64,000 bases of DNA from CAVPXC01 sp963709505 (GTDB lineage Bacteria; Chloroflexota; Anaerolineae; JAAEKA01): assembly GCA_963709505.1 (NCBI GenBank), contig CAVPXC010000018.1, forward strand, positions 62,001-126,000. The letters are read 5' to 3'. The first letter of the stretch is position 1, and every line of letters begins with the position of its first letter. This document shows positions 51,853 through 59,889 of this stretch, piece by piece. Made by a program: the position numbers and the translations under genes. The notes under the pieces are model-generated. The model had not been told where the DNA came from. It did not search any database and saw only the letters and a program-made list of their open reading frames with translations.

Positions 51853-52998
51853 GTGAAATCAACCGACCCAACCCACCATGCCAAACGGCGTTTCGCATTT
51901 CCCGGAACAACTCGCCTTTGGACCATCGCAAAACTGATACTGATTCTCGGCGTGGTCTGGGCGCTGACCGTGTCGCCCAAGCCGCTGATCACCGTTGGGC
52001 CGCAACAGACGGTACAATCAATCAACCCCAAGATGGGAGTCCACACCCGATTGACCGACGAGGTGGAGGAATGGAAGATCAAACGCACCCTGGAGATGGT
52101 GCGCGAGATGGGCGCAGGTTGGATCGTCGAGTATTTTCCTTGGGCCTATGTCGAGCCGAACCGGCCGGGCGAAGAAATGTGGCAGCATAGCGACCTGGTT
52201 ATCCGCCACGCCAAGGCCCAGGGTCTCAAGGTGGTCGCTCGTCTAGGCTTCGTGCCCCAGTGGGCCCGGCCCAAGGAGTCGACGCCCCTCTATCTCGACG
52301 AGACTCACTATGCTGATTTCGGCAACTATGTCTACGAGTTCGTCAAGCGCTATCGCGATCAGGTCGACGCCATTGTGATCTGGAACGAGCCCAACCTCAG
52401 CCTGGAATGGGGTTTCCGGCCGGTGGATCCGGTGGCCTACACCAAAATGCTTGAGGTGGCCTATCGCCGCGCCAAAGAGGCCAATCCCGAAGTGAAGGTG
52501 CTGGCAGGCGCCCTGGCGCCTACCTTGGCGCCGCCCGGCAGCGAGTGGGGTATGGATGACATGGCCTTTCTGCAGGCGATGTACGATGCCGGCGCGGCGC
52601 CCTATTTCGACATCCTCGCAGTGCATGCCTACGGCGGAAAGTTCCCGCCGGACGAGCCGGCTGCGCCCGATGCCATCAACTTCGCCCGAACGGAGCTGTT
52701 GCATGACATCATGGTGCGCAATGGTGACGGCCAAAAGCCGGTGATGATCACCGAGGGTGGCTGGAACGATCACCCGCGCTGGACGCGCGCCGTGCGGCCC
52801 GGCCAGCGCATTGAGTACACGCTGCGCGCTTACCAGAAGGCTCTGGAGGAATGGCCCTGGGTCCTCGCCGTAGCGCCCTGGGCCTTTCGCTATCCGGCGC
52901 CGACGCGTACCTACCAGGACTACTATACCTTTGTCACGCCCGAGTTTCAACCCAAGGCCATCTATCTTGAGGCCCAATCTTACGCCGCCGGCCGCTGA
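51853..52998 (+). CDS. Membrane-anchored GH-A clan glycosidase-like protein
   Basis: 381 residues from GTG 51853. A signal anchor lies at 24-41 (TIAKLILILGVVWALTV). The rest is a TIM barrel of the GH-A clan (GH5/GH39/GH53-like): GVHTRLTDEVEEWKIKRTLE, MGAGWIVEYFPWAYVEP, VVARLGFVPQWARP, the acid/base Glu179 in IVIWNEPNLSLEW, DILAVHAYGG, and the probable nucleophile Glu301 in VMITEGGWND. It would cleave a beta-linked polysaccharide on the outer face of the membrane. Specificity is not readable. The following gene, a solute-binding protein on the same strand, starts 30 bases later and may be coexpressed. Confidence 0.85.
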   Translation: MKSTDPTHHAKRRFAFPGTTRLWTIAKLILILGVVWALTVSPKPLITVGPQQTVQSINPKMGVHTRLTDEVEEWKIKRTLEMVREMGAGWIVEYFPWAYVEPNRPGEEMWQHSDLVIRHAKAQGLKVVARLGFVPQWARPKESTPLYLDETHYADFGNYVYEFVKRYRDQVDAIVIWNEPNLSLEWGFRPVDPVAYTKMLEVAYRRAKEANPEVKVLAGALAPTLAPPGSEWGMDDMAFLQAMYDAGAAPYFDILAVHAYGGKFPPDEPAAPDAINFARTELLHDIMVRNGDGQKPVMITEGGWNDHPRWTRAVRPGQRIEYTLRAYQKALEEWPWVLAVAPWAFRYPAPTRTYQDYYTFVTPEFQPKAIYLEAQSYAAGR

Positions 52999-53028
52999 GG
53001 TCGTCACCAACAATTGTTCGAGCATGGC

Positions 53029-53886
53029 ATGACAGCGAGAGAAACAGCGGCCAAGCTAACCCGACGCGACTGGGCCCGCGCTTTGATCCGACGGCGCTGG
53101 TTCTGGTCCTTCGTCGTCTTGATTATCGTCGTGCTGGTTGCAGCCCCGCGGCTTTGGCGCGTTATCGTTCCACCACGCGATCCGTTCTGGGAGCGAATCC
53201 AGGCCACAGGCCGCTGGCGCGTGGCCATGGACGCTAGCTTTCCGCCCTTTGAAGACCTGGATGAGGCCGGCCAGCCCGTGGGGTTCGACGTCGATCTGGC
53301 CCAAGCGATCGCGGCAAGGTGGGGCGTTCAGCTGCAGATCGAAGGCATTGGCTTTGACGGCCTGGTGGACGCGGTATGGGCCAGCCGGGTGGACGCGGCA
53401 ATCTCGGCGCTGCCATACCAACCCCAGCTTACCCAGGACCTGGCCTTCTCCCAGCCCTACTTCGAGGCCGGCCTCGTCTTGGTGGCGTCCGCAAGCGATC
53501 TCACCGTTCAGACGGTGGAGGATCTGGCTGGCCGGCGTCTGGCCGTGGAATGGGGATCCGAGGGCGATGTCCAGGCGCGTTCTCTCCGGCGTCGCTATCC
53601 GGACCTGCAGATCCTGCCGAAGGAGACCGCACAAGACGCGCTGCAAGCCGTCGCCGATGGCAGCGCGGACGCCGCGTTGGTCGACCGCATCAGCGCGTTG
53701 CAGGCCGCAAGCGCGACGGACAACCCGATTCAAATCGCTCCCCAGCCCGTGGTTTCGGATCCGTACGTTGTCGTTCTCCCGCGCAAGGCCCCTATTCTTC
53801 AGCAACAAGTTGCTGAGGCTCTTCGGGCGTTTGAAGCCGACGGCACGTTGGGTGCGCTGACGGAAAAGTGGCTCGGAGAGGATTAA
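53029..53886 (+). CDS. Membrane-anchored family 3 solute-binding protein (amino-acid type)
   Basis: 285 residues from ATG 53029; a TTG at 53014 would add five residues. A basic N-terminus and a transmembrane helix (WFWSFVVLIIVVLVAAPRLW) anchor a periplasmic-binding-protein type 2 domain: WRVAMDASFPPFEDLDEAGQPVGFDVDLAQAIAARWG, FDGLVDAVWASRVDAAISALPYQPQLTQDLAFSQPYFEAGLVLV, VEDLAGRRLAVEWGSEGD and ALVDRISALQAA. The pattern is that of amino-acid-binding SBP_bac_3 proteins. No permease or ATPase gene is next to it, so it may serve an importer encoded elsewhere or act as a sensor. It converges on the M23 peptidase gene. Confidence 0.87.
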   Translation: MTARETAAKLTRRDWARALIRRRWFWSFVVLIIVVLVAAPRLWRVIVPPRDPFWERIQATGRWRVAMDASFPPFEDLDEAGQPVGFDVDLAQAIAARWGVQLQIEGIGFDGLVDAVWASRVDAAISALPYQPQLTQDLAFSQPYFEAGLVLVASASDLTVQTVEDLAGRRLAVEWGSEGDVQARSLRRRYPDLQILPKETAQDALQAVADGSADAALVDRISALQAASATDNPIQIAPQPVVSDPYVVVLPRKAPILQQQVAEALRAFEADGTLGALTEKWLGED

Positions 53887-55036
53887 CTACTGGGTTCGAA
53901 CTTCAACCCATGCAGTCTTGCCGGGCGTGACGACGATTTGTTGGAAATAGACCTTGCCGTTGACCGCAACTTCGACCTTGTACGGGCCGGCTGGCACGTC
54001 GGCCAGCAGAAAGTTCTCACCCCATGCGTCGTCTGGGTTGATCAATCCCAGCGCGTCGGCGTAGGTCGTGGCATAGAAGCGCGGGCGATTGAAGTCGGGC
54101 CCGGGATACAGGTTGACCGGTACCTCGGGTAGGTGGCGGCCGTCGGCCGTCAGCACGCGGCCCGCCACGGTGCCGTGACCGGGCAGTGGCTCTAGCCAAA
54201 ACTCGGAGTTGCGGGTATGATCGTAGTCGTTGACGCCGACGCGCACCTCGACGTGTACGTGTGGACCGATGGCCACACCGCTCATGCCAACCTCGCCGAT
54301 GCGCTCGCCACGCGTCACCCGTTGGCCTGTTTGGACATAAACGTTCTGTAGGTGGCCCAGCAGCACGTACACCGGCTGTCCGTTGTACTGACGGTCCAGT
54401 TTGATGACCACCGGCAGGCCGAAGAAGTTCGTCGTCGGTCCGACGGCGACCTGGTCGTCGGGGCCAGCGAAGATCACCGTGCCGTCGGCCGGCGCGAAGA
54501 GAGGTGTGCCCAACGGGTTGGCGATGTCCGCGCCATGGTGCAGCAGATAAGCTCCCTTGCCAGTGCTGGCATACGCATAGGTGGGGTCGGCCCACTGCTT
54601 GGCGTCGGGGCCGGTCGGTCGTGCCAGCCAGTAGTGCTCTTGGGCCTTGGAGACTTCGGGCGTTGGCCAAAGGCTGCCTGGCTCGATGGTGTCGGTCTTG
54701 GCTGTGCCAACGATAGGCTTGGCCGGAGTTGCAGCGGTGGCTGTCGGCGTTGGCGTTGGCGGACGTTGGCGTAAGTGACGGTGTGGCTGTTGGCGTAGGC
54801 GATGCCGTTGCGGTTGGCGTTGGGCTAGGCGTGAGGGTTGGCGTCGGCGTAAACGTTGCGGTGGGCGTGTCGGTCGCTGTGGGTGTGGGCGTTGGCCCGA
54901 AGCCAAGCCCTGCTTGACAGCCGGTCAGACAGGCGGCCAGCAACACGGCAAATGCCAGGATCAACGCCGGCAGCGCGCGGCTGGGCATGCCTGAAATCAC
55001 CCGCCCGTGAGATACGGAATTGTGTTGCCTGGACAT
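53887..55036 (-). pseudogene. M23-family peptidase lipoprotein, frameshifted in its Thr-Pro stalk
   Basis: The N-terminal frame from ATG 55036 or ATG 54988 gives a lipoprotein signal (ALPALILAFAVLLAACLTGC), then a Thr-Pro stalk. The frame breaks in the stalk near 54765-54775. The other frame continues PAKPIVGTAKTD and the LytM/M23 domain: HHGADIANPLGTPLFAPADGTV, VYVLLGHLQNVYVQTGQRVTRGERIGEVGMSG and the metal motif HVHVEVRVG. A carboxypeptidase-regulatory-like beta domain (GTVAGRVLTADGRHLPEVPVNLYPG…YKVEVAVNGK) ends it. It is probably a cell-wall endopeptidase or a scaffold for one. One extra base explains the break; the repetitive stalk may also vary naturally. Confidence 0.82.
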
Positions 55037-55053
55037 CGTTTGTTGATTATAGC
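55025..55053 (+). promoter_or_regulatory. Promoter of trmD
   Basis: TTGCCT (55025-55030), a 17-base spacer and TATAGC (55048-55053). Its -10 box overlaps that of the opposing promoter by four bases. Confidence 0.55.
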
Positions 55054-55075
55054 CAGAGCGTAGAAGGTTGGGCAA
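55046..55075 (-). promoter_or_regulatory. Promoter of the M23 peptidase gene
   Basis: Minus strand TTGCCC (55075-55070), an 18-base spacer and TATAAT (55051-55046). The predicted start of transcription is only a few bases from ATG 55036, so the message may be almost leaderless. Confidence 0.6.
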
Positions 55076-55084
55076 ATTACGGCG

Positions 55085-56054
55085 ATGACTCACGTTCATT
55101 TCGACATCTTTTCCCTCTTTCCCGGCATGTTCGCCGGGCCGTTTGACGATAGCATCATCAAGCGGGCGCAGGCGGCCGGCATCGTTTCGATCGGCCTGCA
55201 CGACATCCGCGGCTATGCCGAGGGCAAGCATCGGATCACCGATGACTACCCCTACGGCGGTGGCGGAGGCATGGTCATGAAGCCGGAGCCGATTTTTCGG
55301 GCGGTGGAGACCGTGCTGGGGGAGGCGGTGTCGTGGAAGAGCAGCACACGAATCGGTTTAAGCGGAAGGGCACGGTCGGTCCCTCCGGGAGGCTTCGGAG
55401 ACCGGCCCAAGCGCGCAAGAAGGGGCACGGTCGGTCCCTCCGGGAGGCTTCGCGCAGACCGGCCCGAGCGCGCAAGAAGGGGCACGGTCGGTCCCTCCGG
55501 GAGGCTTCGCGCAGACCGGCCCGAGCACGGTGATTCCGATCATTTTGCTAACGCCGCAAGGCCGGCAGTTCAACCAAAGTGTGGCGTTGGAGTTGGCCGA
55601 CCACTCGCGGCTGGCGTTGATTTGTGGGCGCTACGAGGGCGTGGACGAGCGTGTGCGCCGTTATCTATGCACGGACGAGATCAGCATCGGCGATTTCGTA
55701 CTCTCGGGCGGCGAGATCGCGGCGATGGTGATTGTCGACGCGGTCACCCGCCTGCTGCCGGGCGCCCTGGGCTTCGACCACGGGGCCGACGAGGACTCGC
55801 ACGCCACTGGCCTGCTAGAGTATCCGCACTACACGCGCCCACCTGACTTTCGCGGCCTGCGCGTGCCAGAGGTGCTGATTTCCGGCCACCACGCCAATGT
55901 GGCGCGCTGGCGCCGCCAGCAGTCGCTTCTGCGCACTGCGCTCCGCCGTCCCGACCTGCTTGAGACGGCCTGGCTCACCGACGACGACCTCGCCTTCCTG
56001 AAGCGCCTGGAGACCGACCCGGAGCTTGCCCAGCGTTTGCAGCGAGACCTATGA
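55085..56054 (+). pseudogene. trmD: tRNA (guanine-N1)-methyltransferase TrmD, interrupted by a triple palindromic repeat
   Basis: TrmD methylates G37 of tRNAs next to the anticodon and is normally essential. The N-terminal part MTHVHFDIFSLFPGMFAGPF, GLHDIRGYAEGKHRITDDYPYGGGGGMVMKPEPI is normal to about residue 84. The C-terminal part is normal from VIPIILLTPQGRQFNQSVALE through ICGRYEGVDERVRRYL, ISIGDFVLSGGEIAAMVIVD and GLLEYPHYTRP. Between them, 55340-55528, stands an insertion with three palindromic repeats. The two halves lie in different frames because repeat 1 is two bases shorter than repeats 2 and 3; adding two bases makes one open frame of 323 residues. Either an elongated TrmD exists or the gene is dead here. 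Confidence 0.9.
55368..55528 (+). repeat. Three tandem copies of the CCCTCCGGGAGG palindrome inside trmD
   Basis: Units start CACGGTCGGT at 55371, 55426 and 55483 (spacing 55 and 57). In the trmD frame each reads ARSVPPGGFAQTGPSAQEG. A single intergenic copy is at 10068-10114. Confidence 0.95.
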
Positions 56055-56056
56055 AT

Positions 56057-56085
56057 TTGCCTGCGGTCGTGGCTTGTGGTACACT
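56057..56085 (+). promoter_or_regulatory. Promoter of rplS
   Basis: TTGCCT (56057-56062), a 17-base spacer and TACACT (56080-56085), starting directly behind the trmD stop. rplS can therefore be expressed independently of trmD. Confidence 0.7.
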
Positions 56086-56201
56086 CGCTGTTCGTGAGTC
56101 TGTTTACGACGCCACATCCCACGCGCTTTGGGCAAGTTCTTGCCGGCGGTGGCGCGGTTCAACCAAGAAGCAAAAACACCGGTCAAAGAAAGGTACGTAC
56201 G

Positions 56202-56558
56202 ATGCAGCATCCTTTGCTTAGAGTCCTTGGAACCAAGGCCCATCCGAATATTCCTACGCTGCGGATTGGCGACACTGTGCGCGTTCACGCACGGATCGTC
56301 GAAGGCAGTCGTGAGCGTATCCAAGTATTTCAAGGTACTGTGATCAGCATCCGCGGCGAAAAGGCGGCGGGATCCAGCTTCACTGTGCGTCGAATTGCCT
56401 CCCACGGCGTCGGCGTTGAGCGCACCTTCCTGCTGCATTCGTCGCGCGTCGACAAAGTCGAGGTGATGCGCAGCAACAAGGTCCGCCGGGCCAAGCTGTA
56501 TTACCTGCGCGACCGCCGCGGCAAGTCAGCTCGTCTGAAGGGCGTAGGCCCCGGCTGA
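56202..56558 (+). CDS. rplS: 50S ribosomal protein L19
   Basis: 118 residues from ATG 56202 (AAAGAAAGG upstream). L19 is recognised throughout: NIPTLRIGDTVRVHARIVEGSRERIQVFQGTVI, SSFTVRRIASHGVGVERTFLLHSSRVDKVEVMR and VRRAKLYYLRDRRGKSARL. It sits at the 30S-50S interface. The usual order rpsP-rimM-trmD-rplS is only partly kept: trmD and rplS are adjacent, but rpsP and rimM are not upstream. The 117-base leader between promoter and start codon shows no motif I recognise. Confidence 0.96.
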   Translation: MQHPLLRVLGTKAHPNIPTLRIGDTVRVHARIVEGSRERIQVFQGTVISIRGEKAAGSSFTVRRIASHGVGVERTFLLHSSRVDKVEVMRSNKVRRAKLYYLRDRRGKSARLKGVGPG

Positions 56559-56642
56559 TCGCTGTCTCAGGACAGCCCAGATGAAACGTTGGGCGCAGGG
56601 ACCTCCCTGCGCCTCGTTGTTTCTGTCGTAGGCGAGGGAGAC

Positions 56643-57329
56643 GTGGCGCAGCAATCCACAATTCGAGAGCTGCCAACGTTGGACGAGGAACTGGCTCTGT
56701 GGGCCGTCGGCTGCGAGTGGGTCGCGGGCGTGGACGAGGCTGGACGCGGCGCTTGGGCGGGGCCAGTGGTTGCCGCGGCCGTGGTTCTCCCACCGGATCC
56801 GGGTATCGCCCGCCGGTTGGCAGGTGTGGCCAACTCCAAGCAGTTGACGGCTCGCCAGCGAGAACGACTGCTGGCAGTCGTTCTTACCGAAGCGGCAGGC
56901 AGCGGCGTAGGCATCGTTCTAGCCACCGAGATCGATGTCCTCGGAATCGCAGAGGCTACCCGCCGGGCAATGCAAGTAGCCATCCAGGCTATCGACATTT
57001 CTCCCGACTACCTCCTGATTGACTACATGCAGCTGCCATCGCTGTTCATTTCCCAATATTCGTTGCCAAAGGGCGACAGCCGGGTGCTGTCGATCGCCGC
57101 AGCCTCGATTGTAGCCAAGGTCACCCGTGACCGGCTGATGGCCGAACTGGCCCGCGAGTATCCGGGGTACGGTTTCGAACGCCACAAAGGCTATGGCACA
57201 GCCGATCACCGGGTGGCCTTGTTGCGTCTTGGGCCGAGCCCAATTCACCGCCGGTCGTTTCAACCGGTGAAGGGCTTGCAGCTAACACTTTTTGCCGAGG
57301 CTCAGTCCAAGGATGGTAGTCCTGCATGA
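56643..57329 (+). CDS. rnhB: Ribonuclease HII
   Basis: About 228 residues from GTG 56643 (AGGGAG just upstream, somewhat too close; further upstream starts are possible). RNase HII removes RNA from RNA-DNA hybrids and single ribonucleotides from DNA. Motifs: VAGVDEAGRGAWAGPVVAAA with the catalytic Asp-Glu pair, DSKQLTARQRERLL-like NSKQLTARQRERL, YLLIDYMQLP with the third Asp, KGDSRVLSIAAASIVAKVTRDRLM and YGFERHKGYGTADH with the last acidic/His region. The first Asp of the usual DSK motif is Asn here (ANSKQL). It is coupled to yraN by an ATGA overlap. Confidence 0.94.
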   Translation: MAQQSTIRELPTLDEELALWAVGCEWVAGVDEAGRGAWAGPVVAAAVVLPPDPGIARRLAGVANSKQLTARQRERLLAVVLTEAAGSGVGIVLATEIDVLGIAEATRRAMQVAIQAIDISPDYLLIDYMQLPSLFISQYSLPKGDSRVLSIAAASIVAKVTRDRLMAELAREYPGYGFERHKGYGTADHRVALLRLGPSPIHRRSFQPVKGLQLTLFAEAQSKDGSPA

Positions 57330-57688
57330 AGAGCTCACGGCAAGGGCTGGGTCAGACCGGTGAGCGGCTTGCGGCCCAACATCTCGTCGATCGAGGCTTA
57401 TGCATTGTCGCCCAGAACTGGCGCAGCGGCCGGACCGGCGAGATCGACCTGGTGGCACTAGATGGACCGTGTCTGGTGATCGTCGAGGTGCGTACCCGTC
57501 GCGGCGAGGCCTTCGGCACACCCGAGGAATCGGTCACCCCCGCCAAACAGGCACGGCTGGCAGTCCTGGCTGAAGCCTATTGCACAGCAATCGCCTGGCA
57601 AGGTCCGGTGCGCATTGACGTGGTCGCCGTGGCCCTGGCGCCGGATGGGCGCCTGCTGGAGATTCGACACTATCGTGATGCAGTGTGA
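57326..57688 (+). CDS. yraN: UPF0102 family protein YraN
   Basis: 120 residues beginning at the ATGA overlap with rnhB. The family is a restriction-endonuclease-like fold: GLGQTGERLAAQHLVDRGLCIVAQNWR with the conserved Glu, TGEIDLVALDGPCLVIVEVRTRRGEAFGTPEESVTPAKQ with the D-(x)n-ExK-like core (here E-V-R rather than E-V-K), and PVRIDVVAVAL. It is usually next to rnhB and suspected of a role in DNA recombination or repair; no activity is proven. The change of the last Lys of the nuclease motif to Arg is common in the family. Confidence 0.93.
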   Translation: MKSSRQGLGQTGERLAAQHLVDRGLCIVAQNWRSGRTGEIDLVALDGPCLVIVEVRTRRGEAFGTPEESVTPAKQARLAVLAEAYCTAIAWQGPVRIDVVAVALAPDGRLLEIRHYRDAV

Positions 57689-57697
57689 GGAGAACAT

Positions 57698-58555
57698 ATG
57701 GAAAACCGAATCCGTCTTCTACTCGTTTTAACCGCCCTCTTAGTCTTGGGCGTGCTCGTGGCTGGTTGCAGTGCGACGCCGCTGCCGCCGCTGCTGATTC
57801 CCCCGCCCACGGCCACTGGCGACCGGATGCTACCATCCGCTACTCAGCCGGTCGATCAACCAGGTGTGACGGCGGCGGTCGAGGCGCCGGCGCCCGCTAT
57901 CGATGCCGTAACGATGACCCAGGCCATCTCGGCCACAGCCGTTGAGCTTGCAGTGGTCGAGACGCCGGTTCAGGTCGAGGCAACTCAACCGCTTTCAGCA
58001 CCTGTTCAGCCCACCACAATCCTGGAACAGGTCGCACCCACGGCCACGTTGATGGCTCAGAAGCAGGTTGCAGTCCAGCCGACCGTTAAGCCCACCATCA
58101 AACCAACTCGGGCGCCCGTACGGCCCATCGTCGTGCCCACGTCCACCCGTTTGCCTGCGCGACCTACTCCCACTCGGGTCAAGCCTACGCCAACGCCTGA
58201 ATGGCCGAAAACCCTCGCGATCACCGAGCAGCAGCTCGAACAGCAAGCTAGCTCGGTACCCGGCCTCCAGGTGACGGGTCTGGACGTGACCTTCGCCAAT
58301 GACAGCATGACCCTCAGCGCGGCTACTTTGCGCTATAGCATCGTCTCGATCCGCAATCTCACCGTGCAGGGACATTTCACCGCCAGCAACTGCGATGTTA
58401 CCTTCGTCGCCGATCGTATCCAGCCGCGCAACCTGGCTACCTCGTCCATCCCGAATATCGTCAACCAATCCCTCGACCAGCAACTCGGGCAGTGGTGCGT
58501 CGAAACGATCTCGATCGTCCCTGGCCAATTGGTCGCGACCGTTCGGCCGCGGTAG
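57698..58555 (+). CDS. Lipoprot with Pro/Thr stalk and C-terminal beta domain
   Basis: 285 residues. The signal peptide ends in the lipobox LVAGC. Residues 25-168 are a low-complexity stalk rich in Pro, Thr, Val and Gln (PTVKPTIKPTRAPVRPIVVP). The C-terminal 115 residues are a folded domain: LAITEQQLEQQASSVPGLQV, GLDVTFANDSMTLSAATLRYSIVSIRNLTVQGHF, then SIPNIVNQSLDQQLGQWCVETISIVPGQLVATV. The strand-rich pattern and the FxNDxMxLSA phrase resemble lipid-binding DUF2993/LmeA-like domains, but this is a weak impression. It follows yraN by nine bases on the same strand and is likely cotranscribed. It is anchored outside the membrane. Confidence 0.75.
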   Translation: MENRIRLLLVLTALLVLGVLVAGCSATPLPPLLIPPPTATGDRMLPSATQPVDQPGVTAAVEAPAPAIDAVTMTQAISATAVELAVVETPVQVEATQPLSAPVQPTTILEQVAPTATLMAQKQVAVQPTVKPTIKPTRAPVRPIVVPTSTRLPARPTPTRVKPTPTPEWPKTLAITEQQLEQQASSVPGLQVTGLDVTFANDSMTLSAATLRYSIVSIRNLTVQGHFTASNCDVTFVADRIQPRNLATSSIPNIVNQSLDQQLGQWCVETISIVPGQLVATVRPR

Positions 58556-58564
58556 GTCGGGGGA

Positions 58565-58669
58565 GAGTGTCAGGTGTCAAGGGCCACGTGTCAGGGGGGC
58601 ACAGGTTATTCTGACGCCTGGAACATGACACTCCGACACCTGACACCTGACACTCCGATACATGACACT
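58565..58669. repeat. TGACAC repeats mirrored around the miaA leader
   Basis: GAGTGTCAGGTGTCA at the left is mirrored by TGACACCTGACACCTGACAC units at the right. The miaA start codon ATGACACT is itself a unit of the repeat. Confidence 0.75.
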
Positions 58670-59585
58670 TTCCCCTCTTCTAGCCGTCGTTGGTCCCACC
58701 GCTGTGGGAAAGACGGCGATTTCGCTACGACTTGCCAAGGATTTCGACGGCGAGATCGTGTCGGCGGATAGCCGGCAGATCTATCGCGGGTTGGACATTG
58801 GCGCCGACAAAATCAGTCTGGCTGAACGCGCAGTGGTGCCGCATCATCTGTTGGATGTGGTGGCGCCGGATGAGGTGCTTACGCTGGCCGAATTCCAGCG
58901 AACCGCCTATGCCGCTATCGACGATATCCATCATCGGGGACGTTTGCCACTGTTGGTGGGGGGCACTGGACTGTACGTGCGCGCGGTGCTTGATGGGTTA
59001 AGCATCCCCGAGGCGCCGCCCGACGAGGCGTTGCGAGCGGAGTTGGAGGCCTATGCGGCCGAGCGTGGCGCAGACGCCTTACATGCCCGGCTGGCTGCGG
59101 TCGATCCAGTCGCCGCACAGCGCATCGATAGACGCAACGTGCGCCGAGTGGTGCGGGCGCTGGAGGTGTGTTTAGTCACCGGCCGGCCCATTAGCGCCTT
59201 GCAGCAGGCCACCCCGCCGCCCTACCGCATCTTACGCGTGGGCCTAACCCGGCCACGCGCAGTGTTGTATGCCCGGATCGACGAGAGGGTGGACGCGATG
59301 GTCCAGCGCGGGTTGTTGGAGGAGGTCCGCCGGCTGCTCGATGCCGGCTATTCGCCCCAACTGCCGGCACTCACTGGGTTAGGCTATCGCCAGATGATCC
59401 ACTACTTGCAAGGGGAGCTGAGCTTCGACGAAGCCGTCGCGGCGATCAAACACCAGACTCGACGCTTCGTCCACCAGCAGAACACCTGGTTTCGGCTGGT
59501 GGACGGACGGATCGTTTGGTTTGATTTGGAGCAAGCCGGTTACGAACAGATCGCCGATGCTGTGCGGGCATGGGTCGCGACGTAG
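58662..59585 (+). CDS. miaA: tRNA dimethylallyltransferase
   Basis: 307 residues. MiaA adds a dimethylallyl group to A37 of tRNAs reading codons that start with U. The P-loop GPTAVGKT is at 11-18, followed by the DSRQIYRGLDIGADK signature, VPHHLLDVVAPDE, LLVGGTGLYVRAVLDGL and RRNVRRVVRALEV. The C-terminal insertion ends GLGYRQMIHYLQGELSFDEA and HQTRRFVHQQNTWFR. The length is normal. The start ATG lies inside a TGACAC repeat and lacks a clear Shine-Dalgarno, so translation may depend on the repeat or on an unstructured leader. Together with trmD this puts two position-37 tRNA modification genes within 4 kb. Confidence 0.95.
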   Translation: MTLSPLLAVVGPTAVGKTAISLRLAKDFDGEIVSADSRQIYRGLDIGADKISLAERAVVPHHLLDVVAPDEVLTLAEFQRTAYAAIDDIHHRGRLPLLVGGTGLYVRAVLDGLSIPEAPPDEALRAELEAYAAERGADALHARLAAVDPVAAQRIDRRNVRRVVRALEVCLVTGRPISALQQATPPPYRILRVGLTRPRAVLYARIDERVDAMVQRGLLEEVRRLLDAGYSPQLPALTGLGYRQMIHYLQGELSFDEAVAAIKHQTRRFVHQQNTWFRLVDGRIVWFDLEQAGYEQIADAVRAWVAT

Positions 59586-59640
59586 CCATCGATTGCGGTT
59601 CGTTCCTACCTACGGCAGCGGGCGCGCTTGAAACTCATCC

Positions 59641-59889
59641 TCACGCGACCAGTGGGCCGATTTCCGTTTCCCGCTGATGGTAGGCGACGTTGCCCCAATC
59701 GCCGATTGTGACGTAATACACTCGTACCTCGCCCGACCCCAGGTGCTCGGCGCGTTGGGCGGCGCGCACCCTGGTCCAGAAACCAACGTTGGGGTCAAGT
59801 GTTTTGATCACGCCTGGCTTGATGCGCTTGATGGCGTCGAGCACATCATCGCCGGTGCGGTTGACGTGAAAGCCGTACTTGTGGTTCAC
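59641..59889 (-). CDS. Small protein coupled to the papain-like protease gene, possibly truncated barrel protein
   Basis: 82 residues from a GTG at 59889 that overlaps the protease stop (GTGA), so it is translationally coupled. The sequence is NHKYGFHVNRTGDDVLDAIK, RIKPGVIKTLDPNVGFWTRVRAAQ, then GEVRVYYVTIGDWGNVAYHQRETEIGPLVA. The KYGFHVxRTG start and the VIKTLD beta-alpha unit resemble the first two units of a TIM-barrel glycosidase-like family, so the protein may be the remnant of a longer one. No frameshift candidate restores a longer frame before miaA, which is convergent 55 bases away. Confidence 0.5.
   Translation of the reverse strand: MNHKYGFHVNRTGDDVLDAIKRIKPGVIKTLDPNVGFWTRVRAAQRAEHLGSGEVRVYYVTIGDWGNVAYHQRETEIGPLVA

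Noticed and set aside
55340..55528. An insertion sequence or intein in trmD
   Set aside because: The insert is under 200 bases of palindromic repeats with no transposase or protein-splicing motifs.
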